60,421 nucleotides of DNA, from NCBI GenBank assembly GCA_016939335.1, contig JAFGHC010000022.1:1-60421 (forward strand). The letters run 5' to 3'. The notes beneath the pieces were generated by a model. The model saw nothing but the letters and a program-made list of their open reading frames with translations. It did not search any database and was not told the origin of the DNA. Source of the stretch: Candidatus Saganbacteria bacterium. Lineage in GTDB: Bacteria; Margulisbacteria; WOR-1; O2-12-FULL-45-9; XYB2-FULL-48-7. Position numbers and translations under genes: made by a program. This document shows positions 44,070 through 51,200 of this stretch, piece after piece (the first letter of the stretch is position 1; each line of letters opens with the position of its first letter).

Positions 44070-44797
44070 TATTCCTTCCCCCCGGAAATAAATCGCCTGA
44101 CGATCGGGTTCTGGGAACGCCGGGCCTCTTCGGACGAACCGAGCTCGATGAACTTGCCGTCATTCAGCATGACGATCTGGCTGGCGGTCCGGTTGACCGT
44201 CTGCAGCACATGGGTGACCACGACCGACGTCACCTTCAATTCCCGCGACAATTTTATCATCAAATTTTCGATATTGACAGAGGTAATCGGATCGAGGCCG
44301 GTCGTCGGCTCGTCATAAAGGATGAGCGACGGGTTAGAGGCCAGCGCCCGGGCGATCCCCACCCGCTTTTGCATGCCGCCCGAGAGCTCCTCCGGCATCA
44401 GTTCCTCCGTGCCGGTCAACTCGACCAGCGCCAGCTTCTCGGCGACCACGCGGGCGATCTCCCGCCCGGAAAGCTGGTTCCGCCAGCGCAAAGCGAACGC
44501 CACGTTCTCGAAGACCGAGAGCGAATCGAACAGGGCGCCCGACTGGAAGACCATGCCGATCTTTTCCCTGACCGCGACCAGCTCGTCATCGCTCAAGCCG
44601 GCGAGCGGGCGGCCGTCGATCTCGATCGCGCCGGCGGTCGGCTCCTCAATGCGCAGCAGCAGGCGCAGCAAGGTGCTTTTGCCGCAGCCGGAAGGGCCGA
44701 TCACGGCCAGCGCGGTCCCGTCCTTGATCTCGTAACTGATGCCCTCGAGCACTTTTTTGGCGCCGAAATATTTGGTCAGGTTTATAAGTTTAATCAT
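44069..44797 (-). CDS. mlaF: MlaF-type ABC ATPase
   Basis: A 242-residue ATPase that powers the MCE lipid transporter. Walker A IGPSGCGKSTLLRLLL, Q-loop VFQSGALFDSLSVFENVAF (the Mla/Ttg2A form), signature EELSGGMQKRVGIARAL, Walker B LILYDEPTTGLDP and H-loop VVVTHVLQTV are intact. It is the middle gene of mlaE-mlaF-mlaD. Confidence 0.95.
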   Translation of the reverse strand: MIKLINLTKYFGAKKVLEGISYEIKDGTALAVIGPSGCGKSTLLRLLLRIEEPTAGAIEIDGRPLAGLSDDELVAVREKIGMVFQSGALFDSLSVFENVAFALRWRNQLSGREIARVVAEKLALVELTGTEELMPEELSGGMQKRVGIARALASNPSLILYDEPTTGLDPITSVNIENLMIKLSRELKVTSVVVTHVLQTVNRTASQIVMLNDGKFIELGSSEEARRSQNPIVRRFISGGKE

Positions 44798-44830
44798 TTA
44801 AGCCCTCACCCGCTGACCTTTTACCCTCCT

Positions 44831-44851
44831 CCCTCTCCCAGAGGGAGAGGG
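44831..44851. repeat. REP-like hairpin between mlaE and mlaF
   Basis: CCCTCTCCC - AGA - GGGAGAGGG, a perfect 9-bp stem with a 3-nt loop, inside the 62-nt gap between mlaE and mlaF. The form resembles a REP element common in other bacteria. It could reduce read-through or stabilise the upstream mRNA. Confidence 0.7.
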
Positions 44852-44859
44852 GAATACAA

Positions 44860-45639
44860 TTATTTAAAGAATGCGATCGACAGGAAATAATTGGCGATAA
44901 AGATGGCGACCAGCGACGTCACGACCGAAGAGGTGGTCGCCGCCCCCACCCCCTTGGCCCCGCCCCGGGTCTTGAGGCCGCGGTAACAAGCGATCACCGC
45001 GATCAAGCAGCCGAAAATCACCGTCTTGATCAGCCCGCCCCAGACGTCCCACATCGTCATCAGCGAGCGGGCCGTTTCCATATACTCGTTCGGGTTGATC
45101 TTGACGACGTAAATGCCGACCAGGTAGCCGCCGAGAAAGCCGATCACGTCGGCCGCGATCGTCAAAATAGGGAGCATCAGCGCGCAGGCGATCAGGCGCG
45201 GGATGACCAGGTAGCGGACCGGGTTGCTGCCGAGCGCCTGCAGCGCCTCGATCTGTTCGGTCACCTCCATGGTGCCGATCTCCGCCGTGATGGAGGCGGC
45301 CACGCGCGCGGCGATCACGATGCCGACCAGCGCCGGGCCGAGCTCGCGGGCCATGGCGATCGACATGATGCCGCCGACATATTTGCCGGCGCCGAACTTG
45401 ACGAACTCGGTCGCGACCTGCACGGCAAAGACCATGCCGACGAACGCCGAGGCGGCCAGCGCCAGGGGGAGCGATTCATAGCCGATCTTGACGACCTGAT
45501 CGAGCGTCAGCTTGAGTTTGGCTTTGCCGCTGAAGATGCCGGCCAGCGCCGCCCAGCCGAGCAGCGAGAGCTCGCCCACCTCAGCCAGCGACAATAAGGT
45601 CCGCTGTCCCAGATCTTCAGTCAATCTTCTGTATGGCAT
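44860..45639 (-). CDS. mlaE: MlaE-type ABC permease
   Basis: A 259-residue membrane permease of the MCE transporter. It has five to six membrane segments and the family core AMARELGPALVGIVIAARVAASITAEIGTMEVTEQIEALQALGSNPVRYLVIPR (in part). An N-terminal amphipathic stretch precedes the first membrane segment. It lies 17 nt after nnrD; no Shine-Dalgarno is clear. MlaB and MlaC homologues are not in the window. Confidence 0.94.
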   Translation of the reverse strand: MPYRRLTEDLGQRTLLSLAEVGELSLLGWAALAGIFSGKAKLKLTLDQVVKIGYESLPLALAASAFVGMVFAVQVATEFVKFGAGKYVGGIMSIAMARELGPALVGIVIAARVAASITAEIGTMEVTEQIEALQALGSNPVRYLVIPRLIACALMLPILTIAADVIGFLGGYLVGIYVVKINPNEYMETARSLMTMWDVWGGLIKTVIFGCLIAVIACYRGLKTRGGAKGVGAATTSSVVTSLVAIFIANYFLSIAFFK

Positions 45640-45676
45640 CTTAAAAAATTAAAAATTCAAACATCAAAATTCAAAA
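45640..45676. repeat. AT-rich word repeat at the nnrD stop
   Basis: TTAAAAATTCAAACATC and AAAATTCAAAATT words (same type as 9314-9441) fill the 17-nt gap and run into the end of nnrD, supplying its last codons (LNFDV) and TGA stop. Confidence 0.6.
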
Positions 45677-46505
45677 TTGCTTCGGGAATGTGATCGACCA
45701 GGTCGGAAGCGATCAGGCCGTACTCGCCTTTTTCTTTGGTGGCCAGGTCGCCCGCCAGACCGTGCAGGTAGACGCCGGCCGCCGCCGCGTCAAAGGGGGC
45801 GAGGCCCTGCGCCGCCAGGCCGGCGATCAAGCCGGTCAAGACATCGCCCATCCCGCCGCTGGCCATCCCCGGATTGCCGGTATTATTAATGTAGGCCGCC
45901 CTGCCCGCTTCGGCCACCACGGTCCGGTGCCCTTTGAGCACGACCACGCACTTAAGCAGCTTGGCCACTTCAGCGGCGGCTTCTTCGCGGTCCGCCTGGA
46001 TCGCCGCCGCCGGACGGCCAAGCAGGCGGGCCAGTTCGCCCGGATGCGGCGTGAGGATCAGGCGGAGCTTAAGCTTGCCCAGCGCCGGCAGATCGCCGGC
46101 AAAGGCGTTTAAGGCGTCCGCGTCAACAACGGCCGGTGCGCCGCTGCCGGAATCGCTCAATTGAAAGAGGAGCTCGCGGGCCAGGCCGCGCCGCTCGCCG
46201 AGACCGGGGCCGAGCGCCAGTGCGTCGGCTTGCCCGGCCGTTGTCAGAAAATCAGCGGCCTTGTCGCCGCCGATCACGATCACCTCGGGCGTGGCCAGGT
46301 TGACCGCGTCACGCGCTTTCAACGGCACGCCAAGGTGGACCAGCCCGGCGCCGGCGCGCAGCGCTCCCCGGCTGCACAGCACTGCCGCGCCCAACATCCC
46401 TTCAGAACCGGCATAGATAAAGACCCGGCCGTAATCCCCTTTGTGCGACCCGGGCCGCCGGGCGGGAAAAAGCTTCTTGAACGCGGCCGTTTTACTCTTC
46501 AACAT
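45657..46505 (-). CDS. nnrD: ADP/ATP-dependent NAD(P)H-hydrate dehydratase
   Basis: A 282-residue ribokinase-like enzyme that repairs damaged NAD(P)H hydrates. It has HKGDYGRVFIYAGSEGMLGAAVL, DALALGPGLGERRG, LTPHPGELARLLG, VVLKGHRTVVAE and the signature GNPGMASGGMGDVLTGLIAGL with the catalytic Asp. It lacks the N-terminal epimerase (NnrE) domain usual in bacterial YjeF fusions. ATG 46505 overlaps the acpS stop by 14 nt; a longer reading upstream only translates acpS in another frame. The acpS-nnr gene order is common in bacteria. Confidence 0.92.
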   Translation of the reverse strand: MLKSKTAAFKKLFPARRPGSHKGDYGRVFIYAGSEGMLGAAVLCSRGALRAGAGLVHLGVPLKARDAVNLATPEVIVIGGDKAADFLTTAGQADALALGPGLGERRGLARELLFQLSDSGSGAPAVVDADALNAFAGDLPALGKLKLRLILTPHPGELARLLGRPAAAIQADREEAAAEVAKLLKCVVVLKGHRTVVAEAGRAAYINNTGNPGMASGGMGDVLTGLIAGLAAQGLAPFDAAAAGVYLHGLAGDLATKEKGEYGLIASDLVDHIPEAILNFDV

Positions 46506-46854
46506 AGACCACCGCCACCGCGTAGTCGCGCGAATGGGAAAGGCTGAGGTGGGTCCTGGCCGGGCGCTGCCGCTTGACAAACAATGCCGGCTGCCCGCCC
46601 GGCAGGCTGCTGACGGCGATGTCCCGCCAGCCGGCCCCCCGCCCGATCGCGATCCCGGTGCCGAGCGCTTTGCCGTAAGCTTCTTTGGCCGCGAAACGGA
46701 CCGCCAGTTCCGGGTATTTGAGAGTTTTCTTGGCGCGGCAGTAGGCCAGTTCTTCGGCAGTGAAGATCCGCCGCAAGAAAGCATCGCCGAACTTTTCCAC
46801 CGCCGCTTTGACGCGGGCGATCTCGATAATGTCAACACCGATCCCTTTGATCAT
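46492..46854 (-). CDS. acpS: Holo-[acyl-carrier-protein] synthase
   Basis: A 120-residue phosphopantetheinyl transferase that activates acyl carrier protein. It begins MIKGIGVDIIEIARV with the Mg-binding Asp, then FTAEELAYCRAK, the second metal Glu in RFAAKEAYGKALGTGI, and HLSLSHSRDYAVAVVYVEE. ATG 46854 was chosen from homology, 24 nt inside the longest reading frame. Its own TGTTATAAT promoter lies just upstream. Confidence 0.95.
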   Translation of the reverse strand: MIKGIGVDIIEIARVKAAVEKFGDAFLRRIFTAEELAYCRAKKTLKYPELAVRFAAKEAYGKALGTGIAIGRGAGWRDIAVSSLPGGQPALFVKRQRPARTHLSLSHSRDYAVAVVYVEE

Positions 46855-46866
46855 AAAACTGGCCTC

Positions 46867-46875
46867 ATTATAACA
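46867..46875 (-). promoter_or_regulatory. Extended -10 promoter of acpS
   Basis: TGTTATAAT on the minus strand, 12 nt before ATG 46854, between the stop of the upstream PorV-like gene and acpS. It is the third copy of this exact element in the window (guaA, purC, acpS). Confidence 0.6.
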
Positions 46876-46878
46876 CAC

Positions 46879-48258
46879 TCATTCCTGCAGCGTCGGCAAC
46901 CGCTTGATCGCCGCCTGGGCCCAATCGGTCTGGTAGATCATGACCGCCAGCTCGGCGCGGGTGAGCGGCCGCCGGGGCCGGTCGATCCTGGCCTTCAGCT
47001 TAAGCCGGTCAGCCGCCTCCTGACGCGTGATGAGTTTTTGACCGTCAGCAATTATGCCCGGCGGAACATGCTGGCCGACCGAAAAGATGGTTTCGAATTC
47101 TCCCAGGGTGACCTTATTGCTGGGATGGAAAGAACCGTCGGTGTAGCCCCACATCAGCCCGGCCGTCGCCAGCATTTCGATCGCTTCGCGGGCCCAGAAC
47201 TTGGCCGGCACATCGGGAAAATGCTTGACCCTGACGACGCGGGGGATGGACGCTTCGGCTGCCAGGGGCGAATTTTCTTCCGGCGCCGGGCGGACGGCCT
47301 CGGCCGTCGGCTCGGCATATTCATAACCGAAAGAGAGGTAATTGATCACGTCCCCCGTCGGGTCGCCGTTGCGGCGCATGGCATAATCAACGGCAAAGCT
47401 GGAATAGTGAAAGCCGAGGCCGGCCGTCAAATTATTATAAATAATGCCGCGGGGAAAAGGGTCCTGCAGTTCGGCAAAACTCTGCTCGAGCCCGGCGCGC
47501 ACCGCCAGCTGGGGCGTCAGGCGCCATTCCACCCCGCCGCGGACCAGCAGAGGAGCGTCCCGGCTTTTGTTGAAGTCAAGAGTCACGCCGATCTCGTTGC
47601 GTTCTTCGAACAGAGCGCCCCGGCCGAACAGATCGAGCGCGCCGCCGACCACCAGCTCATAAGGAAGATCGGCCGAGCTGCCGTCCTGATAATTGATCCG
47701 GCCGCCCAGGTCCTGGAGGCTCAAGCCGAGCCGCAGCCAGGGCCGATAACTGCGTCTGACGCCCACGTCGCAAGCCAGCCCGCAGCCGTTCGCCCCCTCA
47801 AAACCCGGCACCGGCTTGGACAGCCCGCGGGCGATGAAACGCAGGGCGGCGCCGAGGGAAAAATCATCATCGATCTTTTTGGCCACGGCCAGCGCGATCT
47901 CCTGGTCCGTGTTGTCGACGGTTTCGCTCGAAGCCTGCAGGCCGGAGATCGACAGCCGGCGGTAGCCGAGCCCGACCGTCAGGCCAAAGGTGCCGGGCAC
48001 CGCGCCGCCCAGCGCGGAAAAAGCCGTATTGGCGTCCAGTTGCGAATAGGTACTGAAGAAATTCGGCAGTTTCAAGCCGGCCAGGCCGGCCTGGTTGACG
48101 TAAAAAGCATAGGCGTCATCGGCCAGCCCCGCATAAGCGTTGCCGAGCGCCTGCGGCCGCGCGCCATTGAAACCGCCCAGCGGGGACGAAGCAAGCGCCG
48201 GACAGGTCAAAAGCAGCAGGCAGAACAAGCAAGGAGCCAACAACTGGTTACGGAACAA
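46879..48258 (-). CDS. PorV/UPF0164-like outer-membrane barrel with C-terminal SLH region
   Basis: A 459-residue exported protein. A signal peptide (about 1-23) is followed by a barrel of the PorV/PorQ/UPF0164 kind (ARPQALGNAYAGLADDAYAFYVNQAGLAGL; DFSLGAALRFIARGLSKPV; YELVVGGALDLF), to about residue 330. A linker rich in Pro/Glu precedes an SLH domain (HFPDVPAKFWAREAIEMLATAGLMWGYTDGSFHPSNKVT), with a partial second unit (RPLTRAELAVMIYQTDW). SLH domains bind cell-wall polymers; here the domain is at the C-terminus. The TTG start follows an AGGAGG sequence, and the gene overlaps the end of the Ig-repeat gene by 11 nt, so the two are linked. Confidence 0.85.
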   Translation of the reverse strand: MFRNQLLAPCLFCLLLLTCPALASSPLGGFNGARPQALGNAYAGLADDAYAFYVNQAGLAGLKLPNFFSTYSQLDANTAFSALGGAVPGTFGLTVGLGYRRLSISGLQASSETVDNTDQEIALAVAKKIDDDFSLGAALRFIARGLSKPVPGFEGANGCGLACDVGVRRSYRPWLRLGLSLQDLGGRINYQDGSSADLPYELVVGGALDLFGRGALFEERNEIGVTLDFNKSRDAPLLVRGGVEWRLTPQLAVRAGLEQSFAELQDPFPRGIIYNNLTAGLGFHYSSFAVDYAMRRNGDPTGDVINYLSFGYEYAEPTAEAVRPAPEENSPLAAEASIPRVVRVKHFPDVPAKFWAREAIEMLATAGLMWGYTDGSFHPSNKVTLGEFETIFSVGQHVPPGIIADGQKLITRQEAADRLKLKARIDRPRRPLTRAELAVMIYQTDWAQAAIKRLPTLQE

Positions 48259-51200
48259 TAAAGCCTCCTGACTTGGAACTGCGGCCGGAATTATAAATTA
48301 GCTTCCAGAGATACGGGCCTTTCAAATTTTCCCCGGCGATATATTTATCAAGCGTGATCTGGCCGGCATCAGCCAGGTCGGGGATCTGTTTTTGCAGCAC
48401 GGTCTGGCCGTTCGCCTTCCTGATGATCAGCGTGGCCGGGCCGCCGGAGGAAGTATTAACGGCCAGAGTGATCGTTTTGGCGGCGGTCGCCACCGACACC
48501 CGGACATCGGAAATGACCGTCAGCCCGGTCACCTCATGGGTAAAAGTGTCCCCGGCCGAGTTGAGGGCCGAGATCAGAAGCGCGTGACTGCCGACCGCCA
48601 GGTCCTGGAACGGCGCAATGTCGACCGTCTCGGCGGTGAAACTGCCGGTGTGAGCGTAAACCGATTGACTGTCGATATAAACCTTGAGGTCGACCACCGG
48701 CAGCGGAGCGCTGACGCTGACCCGGAAGGTCGGCCGGTAGGGGATGACCGTCCCGGCCGAAACGTTGACGCCGGCCATCTGGACGCTGAAAGTCACGGTG
48801 CTCCTCGTGATCAGAAAACTCAAGGCGGCGTAAGCGGAGGCGGCGGTGACATTGCCGGCGGCGTCGCAGGCGCGCGCCTCCAGTGTGTGCATTCCCTGGG
48901 CCAGCGAGGACGCCGCCAGAGAAAAAGTCTCCTGCGAAGAGCTAAAACTGCCGTCGCTGGCCGCCGCCGGCTGCCAGCTGCCGCCGTCCAGGCGGACCTC
49001 CACCGAGGCGACCTTGTAGTTGTCGCCGGCCTGGCCGGTCAAGGTCGGGGAAGGATCGGTGTTGTCGGTCAAAACGTTCAGGGTAACGGCCGGCGCCGTC
49101 ACGTCAACGGTAAAAGTGTCGCTGCCGCTCGGGCCGCTCCAGAGGTCGGCCGCGTTCTTGGCCCGGACCGACCAGGTGTGCGCCCCTTCCGTCAGGGCGC
49201 TGGCCGGGGTATAAGTATTGGCCGAGACAGTGGCGCTCACAGCGCCGTCGATCGTGCACTCGTAGCTGACCGCGTCCGTATTGGCCGACCACTGCAGCTG
49301 CGGAGTGGCGCTGTTGACATAACCGCCGTCGGCGGGAGAGAGCAAAGTCGGAGTTTGCGGGCCGAGCGAAACAATGGTGAAATTGGCGTCGCTTTTATCG
49401 TACCAGACGTTGCCGGCCAGATCGACCGCTTCGATACTGATCAGGCAAGTGGTTGAATCGATGCCGGCCGGGACCACCCAGCTGTAAACCCCATCATTGA
49501 CTTCGTTGCTGGCGACCGGCGACCAGGTTGTCCCGCCGTTGCTCGACAAACGGACCGTGATCGGGCTGGCGGTCAAGCCGGTCCCGCTGTCGGAGGCGCT
49601 CCAGCGGACGGTGTAACTCAAACCGCCGCCCAGGTTTTCCCCGCCGTTGGGGTCGACCACCGTCACCGAAGGGACAAAGGTATCGAGGGTGATCGTCCCG
49701 GTAACGACCGGCGACTCGTTGTTGGCCACGTCACGCACCTTGTAATAAACGGTCTTCTGCCCCTGGCTGGCAGCGACCTCAAAAGTGGCCGGATTCTGGA
49801 AGGTCCGCCAGCTGGCCCCGGCAAAGACCGCGCTTTCGGAGATCATCATCTGCGCCGCGGTGGCGTCGGTCCCGGCGGCTTCAAGCGTGACTTGCCGGTC
49901 CTTGGCGTACGACAGGCTGCCGGTGAAGCGGTCCTTGAGCGCGAGCGCGCTCACTTCCGGCGTCGTCGTCATGATCAGGAACTGCTGCGGGGCGCAAGCG
50001 CTTCCCCACCACCCCACCCCATCCTTGGCCCTCACCTCCCAGGTGTGATAGCCGTCAGGCAGCGCCGCGCCGGGCGTGTAATTAGCGGCCGCTCCCTGGG
50101 TCGTCACCGCGGTGTCGACGGTGATCTCGTAACTGACGATCCCCGAAACATCAGCCGGCGCGCTCCAGCTGAAATAAGGGGTGGCATCACCCGTGGCGGT
50201 GCCGTTAAGCTGGGTCAGCGGCGCCGGCGCGGCCGGCGCGGTCGCCACCACGGTGAAATTAGCCGCGCTGGCCGCCGTGCCGGTGTTCCCCGCTTCGTCG
50301 GTCGCCACCACTCTGACCCTCATTTCGGTGGTGCTGACGGCCGGCACGGGCCAGTTGTAGCTGCCGGAATTGGCCAGATTGGAAACGATGCTAAACCAGG
50401 CCGTTCCTTCATTAGTCGAGTAAAACAGCGAGATCGGGCCGGCGCGCAAGTTATAATTGTCGCTCGCCTCCCAGGTGATGTAATGGCTGACGCCCCCCTG
50501 CCATTTTTCACCGCCGGCCGGCGCGTCCACCGTTACCACCGGCGTTAAGGAATCGATCGTGAACTTGGCGGCGCATTCCGCGGTGCCTGGGTTCTGGCCG
50601 TACGAATTGTCCTTGAGCGTTACCCGGACCTTAACTTCGGTGGAAGTGATGGACGGGACGGTCCAGTTGTACGGCGAGACCGAAGAGGCGTCGCTCGTGA
50701 TCAAATCAGGATAGGTCAAGCCGTTGTCGGTCGAGTACCAGACCGAGAGTGAATTGGCCTTGATCCCCGACGGATCACTGGCTTCAAAGGTGATCAAATG
50801 GACGGCCCCCCCCCGCCATTTTTCACCGCCGGCCGGCGCGTCGACCGTCACCGCCGGCGCCGTCAGGTCGGAACTGATCGTAAAATTGGCGCTGCTCATG
50901 CCGGTCCCGATCAGGCCAACCTGGTTCTGCACTTCCGCGCTCACCCTGACGGCGGCAGAATTAATATAGGGCGTTGTCCAGGTGTAACTGCCGCTGCTGG
51001 CCTGGCCGGTGATGATCTCTGTCCACGACTCCCCGCTGCTCGTCGAATATCTTAAGACGGTCTGACTGACCAGGCCGCATTCGTCACTCGCGCTCCACTG
51101 GACCGAATAGGGAGTATTGCCGCTCAAGTTTTCCCCGCCGTTGGGGAAAGTGACCGTGACGACCGGCGGCGTCGAGTCGATCATGAACTTGGCGGCGCAT

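Noticed and set aside
46506-46838. N-terminal extension of nnrD
   Set aside because: The extra part is acpS read in another frame; homology starts after ATG 46505.
46441-48261. A 606-codon plus-strand reading frame
   Set aside because: It is antisense to the PorV-like/SLH gene and acpS, which have clear family motifs. Long antisense frames are expected in GC-rich coding DNA.
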